Made by a program: the position numbers and the translations under genes. From Paraburkholderia caballeronis (GTDB lineage: Bacteria; Pseudomonadota; Gammaproteobacteria; Burkholderiales; Burkholderiaceae), in the NCBI RefSeq assembly GCF_900104845.1, contig NZ_FNSR01000001.1, positions 2,976,001-3,040,000 on the forward strand: a DNA stretch of 64,000 nucleotides, written 5' to 3'. Below are positions 1 to 8,536 of the stretch, piece by piece. The first letter of the stretch is position 1. Every line of letters starts with the position of its first letter. The notes below the pieces were generated by a model. It did no database searches. It was not told the origin of the DNA and worked only from the letters and a program-made list of their open reading frames with translations.

Positions 1-477
1 TACGACGAACACGCCGAGCCGGCCCACGCGCACGAGCCGCTCGGCCCCGACGATCCGCTCGCGCCGCTGCCGTTCAACCCGTACAAGGGCAATCGCGGGC
101 TCACGCGCGCATGGCACGCGCTGAAGAATTCGCTCGCGGGTTTTCGCACCGCGATCCGCGAGGAAAGCGCGTTTCGCCAGGAGCTGACGCTCGCGGCGAT
201 CCTGCTGCCCATCGGCATCCTCGTGCCGGTCGAGCCGGTCGCGCGCGTGCTGCTGCTCGGCTCGGTGCTGCTCGTGCTGATCGTCGAGCTGCTCAATTCG
301 AGCGTCGAGGCCGCGATCGACCGCATCTCGCTCGAACGCCACGAGCTGTCGCGACGCGCGAAGGACTTCGGCAGCGCGGCGGTGATGATCGCGCTGCTCG
401 TCTGCGTGATGACGTGGCTGCTGATCCTCGTGCCGGCGTTCGGGCCGCCGCTGCTGCACTGGCTGCGCTCGCAGTAG
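1..477 (+). CDS. dgkA: Diacylglycerol kinase DgkA (5' end outside window)
   Basis: Small integral-membrane kinase that phosphorylates diacylglycerol to phosphatidic acid, recycling lipid released when membrane-derived glucans are made. The frame is open from base 1, so the true start lies upstream; 158 residues are visible. The signature block ELLNSSVEAAIDRIS near residue 100 matches the family's conserved active-site segment, and about three hydrophobic helices are seen (residues 64-74, 76-94 and 132-150). The visible N-terminal stretch is longer than in E. coli DgkA (about 120 residues) and is acidic and proline-rich before the FNPYKGNRG segment. Identification is firm; only the start is unknown. 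Confidence 0.9.
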   Translation, partial: YDEHAEPAHAHEPLGPDDPLAPLPFNPYKGNRGLTRAWHALKNSLAGFRTAIREESAFRQELTLAAILLPIGILVPVEPVARVLLLGSVLLVLIVELLNSSVEAAIDRISLERHELSRRAKDFGSAAVMIALLVCVMTWLLILVPAFGPPLLHWLRSQ

Positions 478-553
478 CGGTAAGCGCCGCCGAAGTCCCG
501 AAACAGGCGGGCGCGCGGCCCGCAGCGGCAGCGTTCCACGCGAACGCGCGGTT

Positions 554-559
554 TATAAT
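554..559 (+). promoter_or_regulatory. Probable -10 element upstream of the TetR gene
   Basis: A perfect TATAAT sits about 100 bases before the TetR start, in an otherwise GC-rich stretch. No convincing -35 box is found 16-18 bases upstream, so strength is uncertain. It would give a leader of roughly 90 bases. Confidence 0.45.
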
Positions 560-659
560 CGAACGACAGTCAAAAAAGACCAACCGCGTCCGGGCAGTCA
601 ACGCGAAGCAGCACGCTGCCGCTCTCGCGCGCGGCCCGGCACTTTCAGGGCCGGACGAC

Positions 660-1424
660 ATGGAAGCCAAACCTCCCCGCCGCACACGCGAACGGATCCT
701 CGAACTGTCGTTGAAGCTGTTCAACGAGATCGGCGAGCCCAACGTCACGACCACGACGATCGCCGAGGAAATGGAAATCAGTCCAGGCAACCTGTACTAC
801 CACTTCCGCAACAAAGACGACATTATCAACAGCATCTTCAGCCAGTTCGAGCAGGAGATCAGCAAGCGGCTGCGCTTTCCGGACGACCATCGCGCGACGA
901 TCGACGAGATGTGGTCGTATCTGCAATACATGATCGACTTCACGTGGCGCTACCGCTTCCTGTATCGCGACCTGAACGACCTGCTCGCGCGCAACCGCAC
1001 GCTGGAGATGCACTTCAAGCAGATCATCAGCCACAAGGTGCATTTCGCGCAGCAGTTCTGCGAGCAACTGGTCGAGGACGGCCAGATGGTCGCGACGCCC
1101 GACGAGATCCGCGTGATCGCGACGAACATCGGCGTGATCGCCACCTACTGGCTGTCGTACCAGTTCGTGATGAACCCGCGCAAGTACAACGAGCAGGAAG
1201 CAATCCGCACGGAACTGCATCAGGTGAGCGTGCAGATCGTGTCGGTGATGGCGCCGTTCCTGCGCGACCGCTCGCGCGAGCTGTTCGACGACCTCGTGTC
1301 GGGCAAGCGGCCGTTGCGGGAGTTCTACGATTACCTGCCGCCGCGCGACGGCGCCGGCGGCGCGACCAACCCAACCGGCGACGCGCCCGCGCGCGGCGCC
1401 GCCACGAAGGATATTCGCGAATGA
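660..1424 (+). CDS. TetR/AcrR-family transcriptional regulator
   Basis: DNA-binding repressor of the TetR type, 254 residues. Residues 8-55 form the helix-turn-helix domain, with TTTTIAEEMEISPGNLYYHF as the recognition region. The rest is an all-helical ligand and dimerisation domain with no recognisable ligand signature, followed by a Gly/Ala/Pro-rich tail of about 30 residues. The frame is open far upstream, but the ATG at 660 starts exactly at the conserved N-terminus, so the longer reading is rejected. Its stop overlaps the start of the LOG-family gene by four bases (ATGA), so the two are translationally coupled. The effector and target genes cannot be inferred. Confidence 0.88.
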   Translation: MEAKPPRRTRERILELSLKLFNEIGEPNVTTTTIAEEMEISPGNLYYHFRNKDDIINSIFSQFEQEISKRLRFPDDHRATIDEMWSYLQYMIDFTWRYRFLYRDLNDLLARNRTLEMHFKQIISHKVHFAQQFCEQLVEDGQMVATPDEIRVIATNIGVIATYWLSYQFVMNPRKYNEQEAIRTELHQVSVQIVSVMAPFLRDRSRELFDDLVSGKRPLREFYDYLPPRDGAGGATNPTGDAPARGAATKDIRE

Positions 1425-2005
1425 AAGCTGTCTGTGTGTACTGCGGCTCGTCGATGGGCGCGAGTCCCGTTTATGCGGAAGCCGCGAAGGCGTTCGGCCG
1501 CGCGCTCGTCGCCGCGAACCTCGGGCTCGTGTACGGCGGCGGCAAGGTCGGCCTGATGGGCGTGATCGCCGACGAAGTAATGGCCGCCGGCGGCCGCGCG
1601 ATCGGCGTGATCCCCGAGCTGCTGGTCGACAAGGAAGTCGGCCACAACGGGCTGTCGGAGCTGCACGTCGTGCCCGACATGCACCACCGCAAGAAGATGA
1701 TGGCCGACCTGTCCGACGCGTTCGTCGCGCTGCCCGGCGGCGCGGGCACCCTCGAAGAGCTGTTCGAGGTGTACACGTGGGCGCAGCTTGGCTATCACCA
1801 CAAGCCGGTCGCGGTGCTGAACATCGACGGCTTCTACGATCCGCTGATTTCGCTGCTCACGCACACGGTCAGCGAGGGTTTCATGCGTCAGACCTACTTC
1901 GACCTGCTGCAGATCGACACCGACCCGGCGAAGCTGATCGGCAAGCTGCAAAGCTACCGGCCGCCCGCGAAGGACAAGTGGTCGGAAATGCGCGACTCGG
2001 TCTGA
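1421..2005 (+). CDS. LOG-family protein (cytokinin riboside 5'-monophosphate phosphoribohydrolase)
   Basis: Member of the LOG (lysine-decarboxylase-like) Rossmann family, which hydrolyses nucleoside 5'-monophosphates, releasing a free base and ribose 5-phosphate. The 194-residue length is typical. The two family motifs are visible: GGGKVGLMG near residue 40 and PGGAGTLEE near residue 105, which holds the catalytic Glu. It overlaps the preceding TetR gene by four bases and is presumably co-transcribed. In bacteria the physiological substrate is usually general nucleotide salvage or repair rather than hormone activation; the plant-style name reflects homology only. Confidence 0.9.
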   Translation: MKAVCVYCGSSMGASPVYAEAAKAFGRALVAANLGLVYGGGKVGLMGVIADEVMAAGGRAIGVIPELLVDKEVGHNGLSELHVVPDMHHRKKMMADLSDAFVALPGGAGTLEELFEVYTWAQLGYHHKPVAVLNIDGFYDPLISLLTHTVSEGFMRQTYFDLLQIDTDPAKLIGKLQSYRPPAKDKWSEMRDSV

Positions 2006-2098
2006 GCGACCCGGTCTGAGGCGGTCCGCATCGAATCGTCCGGCGCGCGGGGCGCGTCTTCCATTCGTCCGTTCCACGTTCTCCTGAAGGGAATTCCG

Positions 2099-2845
2099 AT
2101 GAGCAAGGTTGTCCTGATCACCGGCGCGAGCCGCGGCATCGGCCGCGCGACCGCGCGGCTGCTCGGCGCGCGCGGCTGGACCGTCGGCGTCAATTACCAG
2201 CACAACGAGCCGGCCGCCGACGAGACCGCCGCCGAAGTGGGCCGCGCCGGCGGCCGCGCGCGCGTGCTGCGCGGCGACGTCGCGAACGAGGCTGACGTGA
2301 TCGCGATGTTCGATGCGCTCGAAAGCGCGTACGGGCGCATCGACGCGCTCGTCAACAACGCGGGGATCGTCGCGCCGTCGATGGCGATCGCCGACATGAG
2401 CGCGGAACGGCTGAAGCGGATGTTCGACGTGAACGTGTACGGCGCGTTCCTGTGCGCGCGCGAGGCGGCGCGGCGGATGTCGAAGGACCGCGGCGGCGAC
2501 GGCGGCTCGATCGTCAACGTGTCGTCGGCGGCCGCGCGGCTCGGCTCGCCGAACGAATACGTCGATTACGCGAGTTCGAAAGGCGCGATCGACACGATGA
2601 CGATCGGGCTCGCGAAGGAACTCGGCCCGCAGGGCATCCGCGTGAACGCGGTGCGGCCCGGCCTCATCGACACCGAGATCCATGCGAGCGGCGGCCGGCC
2701 CGAACGCGCGGCGGTGCTCGGCGCGCAGACGCCGCTCGGCCGGCCCGGCGCGGCCGACGAAGTCGCGGAAGCGATCGTCTGGCTGTTGAGCGACGCGGCG
2801 TCGTACGTGGCCGGCGCGCTCATCGACGTGAGCGGCGGCCGCTAG
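2099..2845 (+). CDS. SDR-family NAD(P)-dependent oxidoreductase
   Basis: Classical short-chain dehydrogenase/reductase of 248 residues. The cofactor motif TGASRGIG is at residues 8-15, NNAG at 86-89, and the catalytic Ser143, Tyr157 and Lys161 are all in place. The C-terminal SGGR ending is typical of FabG-like and glucose dehydrogenase-like members. An Arg-free acidic stretch after the second strand does not clearly decide between NADH and NADPH. A GAAGG ribosome-binding site lies 6 bases before the ATG. It follows the LOG gene by about 90 bases and is convergent with the DUF924 gene. The substrate cannot be told. Confidence 0.88.
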   Translation: MSKVVLITGASRGIGRATARLLGARGWTVGVNYQHNEPAADETAAEVGRAGGRARVLRGDVANEADVIAMFDALESAYGRIDALVNNAGIVAPSMAIADMSAERLKRMFDVNVYGAFLCAREAARRMSKDRGGDGGSIVNVSSAAARLGSPNEYVDYASSKGAIDTMTIGLAKELGPQGIRVNAVRPGLIDTEIHASGGRPERAAVLGAQTPLGRPGAADEVAEAIVWLLSDAASYVAGALIDVSGGR

Positions 2846-2885
2846 GCACGCCCGCCGCGTCGCGCGGCACGTTTCCGAACGACGT

Positions 2886-3560
2886 TCAGAACGACGACCC
2901 GGGCTCGCGCAGGAACGCGAGTTCGGCGTCCGTCGATACGCGGCCCAGCACCGCGTTCCGATGCGGATAACGGCCGAAGCGCCCGATCACCTTCGCGTGC
3001 CGCAGCGCGTAATCGTGGAAACCCCCGACGTCCCCGCTACCCGGCTCGCGCGCGAGTTCGCCGAAGAGCCGCAGCGATTCGCGCTGCGCGTCCGCCGATT
3101 CCGCGTGCTCGAACGGCAGGTACGCAAACACCCGATGGAAAAGCGTCGGCAACTGCCGGTCCGCGCCGCTCCCGACAAGCTGCTGCGCAAGGCCGAGCGC
3201 CTTCGCGTCGCCGGCGAACGCGAGCGCGGTGCCGCGATGACAGTTGCGCGAGAACTGGTCGAGCACGATCACCAGCGCGAGCGTACCGGCCGGCGTCGCG
3301 GTCCAGCCGTCGAGCGCGCCGGCCCGCGCCGCTTCGAGCAGCGCGCCGGCCCGCGCCGCTTCGAGCAGCGCGCCGAAACGGTCGCGCAGGTTCGTGTCGA
3401 ACGCTTCGTCCTTCTTGAACCACATCTTGCGCTTGCGGCCGTAGTCGGCCGAGCCGGGTTCGCCGAACCAGAAGTCGAGCACGTCCCGCGCACGCGGATC
3501 GACTGCGTCGCGGTCGAGCGGGTACGGGCTGTCGCCTGGCGTGGCGCGGGTCGTTGTCAA
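2886..3560 (-). CDS. DUF924-family protein
   Basis: 224-residue soluble protein of the DUF924 family (alpha-helical, TPR-like fold, no assigned reaction). Diagnostic blocks are VLDFWFGEP near residue 28, the MWFKKDEAFD segment and the VLDQFSRNCHRGT motif near residue 100. It starts with TTG at 3560, supported by a GGGGGAGG ribosome-binding site six bases upstream. Residues around 63-81 contain a nine-residue perfect duplication (LLEAARAGA twice) from a 27-bp tandem repeat, which lengthens a helix relative to what I recall of the family. It is the last gene of a minus-strand run after the truncated haemoglobin. Confidence 0.85.
   Translation of the reverse strand: MTTTRATPGDSPYPLDRDAVDPRARDVLDFWFGEPGSADYGRKRKMWFKKDEAFDTNLRDRFGALLEAARAGALLEAARAGALDGWTATPAGTLALVIVLDQFSRNCHRGTALAFAGDAKALGLAQQLVGSGADRQLPTLFHRVFAYLPFEHAESADAQRESLRLFGELAREPGSGDVGGFHDYALRHAKVIGRFGRYPHRNAVLGRVSTDAELAFLREPGSSF
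3314..3375. repeat. 27-bp perfect tandem duplication inside the DUF924 gene
   Basis: Two identical 27-base units occupy 3314-3340 and 3341-3367, followed by eight bases of a third. The insertion is in frame and adds nine residues. Perfect identity at every base, including third positions, implies a recent slippage or unequal-exchange event. Confidence 0.95.
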
Positions 3561-3629
3561 CGGAAGCCTCCCCCTGCTGCGTGATGCCGCCCGCCGTGAA
3601 CGGCGAAGCGGCGGCGCGCCGAATCGCGG

Positions 3630-4040
3630 TCAACCGTTGCGGTTGCGCATCCAGTCGGCGGTCTCGAAGAACGAATGCAGCAGCCGTTCGCGCAGCGGCT
3701 CGGGCAGGCCGACGTCCTCCATCGCCCACGCCATGCAGCGCAGCCACTGGTCGCGCTCCGACGACGCGATCGCATACGGCAGGTGCCGCGCGCGCAGCCG
3801 CGGATGGCCGAAGCGGCTGATGTAGTGGTCGGGGCCGCCGAGCCAGCCGCACAGGAACCAGAACAGCTTGTCGCGCGAGCCGTCGAGCGTCGGCGGATGC
3901 AGCGCGCGAAGGCCCGTGAATTCGGCTTCGAGGTCCATCAGGTCGTAGAAGCGGTCAACGAGTTCGCGTACGCGCGCCTCGCCGCCGACAAGTTCGAAGG
4001 CCGTCGGCTGTTGCGGCGCTTCGTCGGCTGGATCGGTCAT
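3630..4040 (-). CDS. Group II truncated haemoglobin
   Basis: Small haem protein (136 residues) of the 2-on-2 globin family, group II (GlbO-like), which binds O2 and NO and is linked to redox or nitrosative protection. The proximal haem ligand is visible as His86 in RARHLPY, and Trp99 fits the G8 tryptophan that marks group II. The Phe-Tyr pair at residues 31-32 fits the B9/B10 positions. The start at 4040 (MTDPADEAPQQ) is chosen over an upstream in-frame start because it begins the conserved globin portion. It lies 69 bases upstream of the DUF924 gene on the same strand and is probably co-transcribed with it. Confidence 0.9.
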   Translation of the reverse strand: MTDPADEAPQQPTAFELVGGEARVRELVDRFYDLMDLEAEFTGLRALHPPTLDGSRDKLFWFLCGWLGGPDHYISRFGHPRLRARHLPYAIASSERDQWLRCMAWAMEDVGLPEPLRERLLHSFFETADWMRNRNG

Positions 4041-4224
4041 AAAGTCGGTGAATGCGGGAAACGGAAGGCGGCCGGCATACGCAACGACGCGCCGGCCGCC
4101 GGATCGCCGATTTTCGCACAGGTGCCGAGGCGGCATTCAGGGGATGGATCAAACGCGGATGCGGCGCGCGAAAGAAGCGGGCGTTGGGGCGCGGGCGCGA
4201 AACGGGATCGTCGCGACGGCCGGC

Positions 4225-4254
4225 GCATGCAGGTGCCGCCGCGCACCTGCATGC
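4225..4254. repeat. 12-bp perfect inverted repeat (stem-loop)
   Basis: Arms at 4225-4236 and 4243-4254 pair perfectly around a six-base loop, in the gap between the end of the permease gene and the haemoglobin gene. Neither side has a T-run, so it is not a standard Rho-independent terminator, but it could slow transcription or protect the 3' end. Confidence 0.85.
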
Positions 4255-4289
4255 TTCGCGGTCCGGCCGCCGCCGTTCGCCGAGCTACG

Positions 4290-6920
4290 CTACGCGTCCC
4301 GCAACGACTGCAACGCCGGCCGCATCAGCACGTGCCGCAGGCTGATCCACCCGCCGACACCCGCACACACGATGCCGCCCGCGATCCCGGCCGGCAGCAG
4401 CCACGGATTGAACGCGAGGTGGAAGTCGAACACGCGCGTCGCGAGCACCCAGCCGATCAGCTGCGCGCCGATCGCCGCCATCAGCCCCGCGAGCGCGCCG
4501 ACCGCGACGAACTCCGCGACCTGCACCGCGCGCACCTGCCGGTGCGACGCGCCGAGCGCGCGCAGCAGCGCGGATTCGCGCATCCGCTCGTCGCGGGTGC
4601 CGGCGAGCGCCGCGTACAGCACCAGCACGCCGGCCGCGAGCGTGAACAGGAACAGGAACTGCACCGCGCCGATCACCTGCTCCAGCACGCGCTGGATCTG
4701 CGCGAGGATCGGCGCAATGTCGATCGCGGTCACGTTCGGATACTTCGCGACGAGGCCGTCAACCGTGTCGCGCTGCGCGCCCGGCAGATGGAAGCTCGTG
4801 ATGAACGTCGCCGGGAAGTCGCGCAGCAGCGGGGGCGGCATCAGCACGAAGAAGTTCACCTTGAACGACCCCCAGTCGAGCTTGCGCACGCTCGTCACCG
4901 GCGCCTCCACTTCGAGCCCTGCCACGTCGAAGCGCAGCACGTCGCCCGGCTGCACGCCGATGATCTTCGCGAGCCCCTGCTCGATCGACAGTTGCGGCTC
5001 GGCCGAATCGCCGTACCAGCGGCCCGCGGCGATCAGGTTGTCCGCCGGCAGGTCGGTCGTGTACGACAGGTTGAATTCGCGATCGACGAGCCGCCGCGCG
5101 TCCTCGGTCTTGTAGTTGTCCGGGTTCACCGGCTTGCCGTTGATCGACACGAGCCGGCCGCGCACCATCGGCGCGAGGTCGGCGTCCGCGATCCCGTGCG
5201 CGCGCAGATACGCGCCGACCGCGCCGCGCTGCTCCGGCTGGATGTCGATCAGGAATTCGTTCGGCGCGTCGGGCGGCGTCGACTTGCGCCAGCCGTCGAC
5301 CAGGTCGTTGCGCGTCATCGCGATCAGCAGCAGGCACATCAGCCCGATGCCGAGCGCGGTGATCTGCAACGCGCTCGCGCCCGGCCGCCGCTCCAGCGAC
5401 GCGAACGCATAACGCCAGCCGATGCCCGCGCGGACCTGTCCGCCGAAGCGCTCGCTGCGCGCGATCCGCGCCGCGCCCCACAACGCGAGCCGCGCGAGGC
5501 CGGCGAACACCAGCAGCCCGGCCGCGAAACCACCCGCGACGATGCCGCCGAGCTTCAGTTCGCCCGCCGCGAGCACCAGCAGCGCGGCGAACAGCACGAT
5601 GCCGACGCCATACGCGGCCCACGCGGTGCGGCCTTCGTCGCCCCACTCGCGGCGCAGCACGCGCACCGGCGGCACGTGCGTCAGCGGCAGCAGCGGCGGC
5701 AGCGCGAAACCGAGCAGCAGCACGAGGCCGGCGGCGATCCCTTCGACGGCCGGCAGCGGCCCCGGATACGGCAGCGCGACGTCGATCAGGCTGCCGAGCA
5801 GCGCGAGCAGCGCCAGATGCCCCGCATACCCGAGCGCGACGCCGACCGCGCCGCCGGCGATCCCGAGCCCCGCGAACTCCAGCACGAACAGCGCGCGCAG
5901 CGTGCGCTGGCTCGCGCCGAGGCAGCGCAGCGACGCGCAGCCGTCGAGATGCCGGCGCGTGTAGCGATGCGCGGCCATCGCGATCGCGACGGCCGCGAGC
6001 AGTGCGGTCAACAGCGACACGAGCGTCAGGAAGTGACGCGCGCGGTCGATCGTCTGGCGCACCTGCGGCTGGCCGTCCTGCAGCGATTCGAACGCGACGC
6101 CGCGCATCTTGCCGCCATCGACCTGCGTGTGCGCGAACGCCGCGAAGTTCGCGACGGCCGGATCGGCGCCCGCGACCAGCAGCCGGTACGTGACGCGGCT
6201 GCCGTAAGCGATGAGGCCGGTGGACGGGAGTTCGTCCGCGCGCATCATCAGCCGCGGCGAGAAGTTCACGAACGAGAAACCGCGATCGAGTTCGCGCGTG
6301 ATGACCGCGCCGATCGTCAGCGTGCGCGTGCCGACCTTCACGGTGTCGCCGACGCGCAGCTTCAACGCGCCGAGCAGTTCGTCGTCGACCCACGCGGTGC
6401 CGGGCGGCGGAATGCCTTGCGCGACGCGATCCGGCGCACCGGGCGACGCCGCGATCCGCAGTTCGCCGCGCAGCGGATAACCGTCCGAGACCGCCTTGAT
6501 CGCGGCGAGGCGGGTGGGCGTTTGCGGGTCGCCGGGCTGCGTCTGCGCGGTTTGCGGCGGCGAAGCCGGCGTCCCCGCGCTCACCATGCTCGGGAAAATC
6601 GCGGTCGTCGCGGTGCGCAGCCCTTGCGCGCGTGCTTCGTTCGCGAACAGCGGATCGACCGGATGATCGGCGCGGACGATGAAGTCGGCGGCGATCATCC
6701 GCCGCGCATCGCGCTCCAGTCCGCGTTGCAGCCGGTCAGCGAGGAAACCGACGCTCGCGAGCGCCGCGACCGCGAGCACCAGCGCGAGCAGCAGCATCGT
6801 GAGTTCGCCCGCGCGCCAGTCGCGCGCGGTCATCCGCAGGGAGAGCCGCACGAGGTGCGGCCAGTCGGTGCGCGCCGGCTTCGGCGCGATGAACGGGCGG
6901 TTGGGGGTGGCGCGGCTCAA
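4290..6920 (-). CDS. FtsX-like ABC transporter permease (large, YbbP type)
   Basis: Inner-membrane permease of 876 residues with the layout of the YbbP/LolE superfamily. An N-terminal membrane helix (about residues 40-60) is followed by a periplasmic domain, then an FtsX core of three or four helices, a further central helical block, a second periplasmic domain and a C-terminal FtsX core. Such proteins work with a YbbA-like ATPase in extracting lipids or lipoproteins; no ATPase gene is adjacent here. The chosen start is a TTG at 6920 that overlaps the stop of the upstream gene by four bases. An ATG at 6833 is the alternative and would lose 29 residues but no domain. The periplasmic loop contains a Thr/Gln/Pro-rich insert near residue 110. 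Confidence 0.85.
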   Translation of the reverse strand: MSRATPNRPFIAPKPARTDWPHLVRLSLRMTARDWRAGELTMLLLALVLAVAALASVGFLADRLQRGLERDARRMIAADFIVRADHPVDPLFANEARAQGLRTATTAIFPSMVSAGTPASPPQTAQTQPGDPQTPTRLAAIKAVSDGYPLRGELRIAASPGAPDRVAQGIPPPGTAWVDDELLGALKLRVGDTVKVGTRTLTIGAVITRELDRGFSFVNFSPRLMMRADELPSTGLIAYGSRVTYRLLVAGADPAVANFAAFAHTQVDGGKMRGVAFESLQDGQPQVRQTIDRARHFLTLVSLLTALLAAVAIAMAAHRYTRRHLDGCASLRCLGASQRTLRALFVLEFAGLGIAGGAVGVALGYAGHLALLALLGSLIDVALPYPGPLPAVEGIAAGLVLLLGFALPPLLPLTHVPPVRVLRREWGDEGRTAWAAYGVGIVLFAALLVLAAGELKLGGIVAGGFAAGLLVFAGLARLALWGAARIARSERFGGQVRAGIGWRYAFASLERRPGASALQITALGIGLMCLLLIAMTRNDLVDGWRKSTPPDAPNEFLIDIQPEQRGAVGAYLRAHGIADADLAPMVRGRLVSINGKPVNPDNYKTEDARRLVDREFNLSYTTDLPADNLIAAGRWYGDSAEPQLSIEQGLAKIIGVQPGDVLRFDVAGLEVEAPVTSVRKLDWGSFKVNFFVLMPPPLLRDFPATFITSFHLPGAQRDTVDGLVAKYPNVTAIDIAPILAQIQRVLEQVIGAVQFLFLFTLAAGVLVLYAALAGTRDERMRESALLRALGASHRQVRAVQVAEFVAVGALAGLMAAIGAQLIGWVLATRVFDFHLAFNPWLLPAGIAGGIVCAGVGGWISLRHVLMRPALQSLRDA

Positions 6921-7531
6921 TCGTGACGGCTCCGCAGCGAGCCGAAGCGCGACACCATGTGCGTCGCCATTCCGCGGAAGCCGCCCTGCACGCCGCGCCA
7001 CAGGCGCGGCAGCGCCCACGCGGCGACCAGCAGGAAACACGCGAGCAGGATCAGGAACAGGAACGGCACGAACAGCGCGAGCAGCACGCCGACGAACGTG
7101 ATGCCGTCCTCCGCGCCCGACGTGACGACGTTCGATACCGGCTCCGGCGACAGGTTGATCAGCGCGCGCGTGCCGGCCTTCGCGAGATGCGCGGTGCCGG
7201 CGAGCGTGCCGCCCGCGAGCGCGGCGACGGTCAGCAGCGCCGGATCGGCGTGGCCGAGCGAACCGGCCGCGAGCAGCGCGCCGGCCGGGATGCGGATGAA
7301 CGTGTGCAGCGCGTCCCACAGCGAGTCGAACGCGGGGATCTTGTCGGCGAGGAATTCGAGGATCGTCAGCGCGGCGGCGACGCCGATCACCCATGGCGAC
7401 GCGAGGAACGACAGCGTATCCGGCAGATGGATCGCGCCGACGCGTTGCAGCACGCCGACGATCAGCACGGTCAGGTAAAGACGCAGACCGCTGCCCCACG
7501 ACAGGCCCGCTGCTAGCGAAAGTGGTTCCAT
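6917..7531 (-). CDS. DUF4126 family membrane protein
   Basis: Predicted inner-membrane protein of 204 residues with about five hydrophobic segments, strongest near residues 15-35, 50-66, 85-105, 110-125 and 150-175. The opening MEPLSLAAGLSWGSGLRLY and the phrase GHADPALLTVAALAGGTLAG are typical of the DUF4126 family; no function is assigned. A strong GAGGAGG ribosome-binding site precedes the ATG at 7531, so an upstream in-frame extension is rejected. Its stop overlaps the TTG start of the permease gene, making the two a coupled pair. Confidence 0.82.
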   Translation of the reverse strand: MEPLSLAAGLSWGSGLRLYLTVLIVGVLQRVGAIHLPDTLSFLASPWVIGVAAALTILEFLADKIPAFDSLWDALHTFIRIPAGALLAAGSLGHADPALLTVAALAGGTLAGTAHLAKAGTRALINLSPEPVSNVVTSGAEDGITFVGVLLALFVPFLFLILLACFLLVAAWALPRLWRGVQGGFRGMATHMVSRFGSLRSRHD

Positions 7532-7837
7532 GGCTGCCTCCTCGCGCGGGGCGCCGCCCAAGGCGGGCGTCCTGCCGCGGCCCGTGCAGGCCGCGCTCCG
7601 GGTGCGTCGGCCCGCGTCGCGTTCGCGGCGCGGAGTAGTTGGGGTGATGACGGTTCCATTATAGCCACGGCCGCTGCACCGCCGCAGCAAGGTGTCGCAT
7701 TGCATTGAGCGGCAGTGGGCGGCGGATCGGCGTGTGGCGCAGGAGATTCGCGGCCGCCTCGCGCGGCGCGCGATTTCTCGCGCCGCCGAGCCCGCGCCGT
7801 AGTCCTTACGATCCGTAATGCGCGTGGCCGCGCGCGG
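7532..7837. other. Intergenic region with a minus-strand -10 element
   Basis: This 306-base gap separates the DUF4126 start from the kdpE stop. On the minus strand a perfect TATAAT lies at 7658-7663, about 125 bases before the DUF4126 ATG, with no clear -35 box. Past the kdpE stop is a short interrupted palindrome, TTACG-ATC-CGTAA, at 7806-7818 that is too weak to call a terminator. No open frame here looks coding. Confidence 0.5.
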
Positions 7838-8536
7838 CTACTGCGCGCCGACGAGCCGGTAGCCGACGCCCGTCTCGGTCACGATGAACTCGGGCTGCGC
7901 CGCATCGCGCTCCAGCTTCTGCCGCAGATGCGCCATGTAGATCCGCAGATAGTGGCTGCTTTCGACGTGCGACGGCCCCCACACCTCGCGCAGCAGTTGC
8001 CGGTGCGTGAGCACGCGGCCCGCGTCGCGCACCAGCGCCGCGAGCAGCCGGTATTCGATCGGCGTCAGATGCACCGGTTCGCCGTCGCGCGTCACGCGCC
8101 GCAGCGCGAGATCGACCATCACGCCGCCGAAACCGACCTGCGGCGCGTCGCCCGCTCCGCCGCGATTGCGCCGCCGCAGATGCGCACGAATCCGCGCGAG
8201 CAGTTCCGACACGCCGAACGGCTTCGTCAGGTAATCGTCGGCGCCCGCGTCGAGCGCGGCGACCTTCTCGCTTTCCTGGGTGCGCGCGGACAGCACGATT
8301 ACCGGCAGGTCGCTCCAGCCGCGCAGTTCGCGGATCACGTCGAGGCCGTCGGTGTCCGGCAGCCCGAGATCGACGATCACGAGGTCCGGCTTGCGCGTCG
8401 CCGCCTCGACGAGCCCCTGCTTGCCGGTCGCCGCCTCGAACACGCTCATCCCCTCCCCTTCGAGCGACACGCGCACGAAACGGCGAATCTGCTTCTCGTC
8501 TTCGATCAGGACTACCGCGACGCTGGGATCACTCAT
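7838..8536 (-). CDS. kdpE: KdpE response regulator
   Basis: OmpR/PhoB-type response regulator (232 residues) that activates the high-affinity potassium pump operon kdpFABC when phosphorylated by KdpD. The receiver domain (residues 1-120) has the acidic pair Glu12-Asp13, phospho-acceptor Asp56 in IVDLGLPD and Lys105 in LTKPF. A winged-helix domain follows (about residues 135-230), with the VLTHRQLLREVWG and YLRIYMAHLRQKLE blocks. Its ATG overlaps the end of kdpD by eight bases, so the two are translationally coupled. Identification rests on the adjacent KdpD and on overall similarity. The pump genes are not in this stretch, so the target must lie elsewhere or have been lost. Confidence 0.93.
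   Translation of the reverse strand: MSDPSVAVVLIEDEKQIRRFVRVSLEGEGMSVFEAATGKQGLVEAATRKPDLVIVDLGLPDTDGLDVIRELRGWSDLPVIVLSARTQESEKVAALDAGADDYLTKPFGVSELLARIRAHLRRRNRGGAGDAPQVGFGGVMVDLALRRVTRDGEPVHLTPIEYRLLAALVRDAGRVLTHRQLLREVWGPSHVESSHYLRIYMAHLRQKLERDAAQPEFIVTETGVGYRLVGAQ

Noticed and set aside
3675..6926. 1083-residue plus-strand open frame
   Set aside because: Antisense shadow of the permease gene with extreme Arg/Gln/Glu content; the minus strand carries clear FtsX-type helices.
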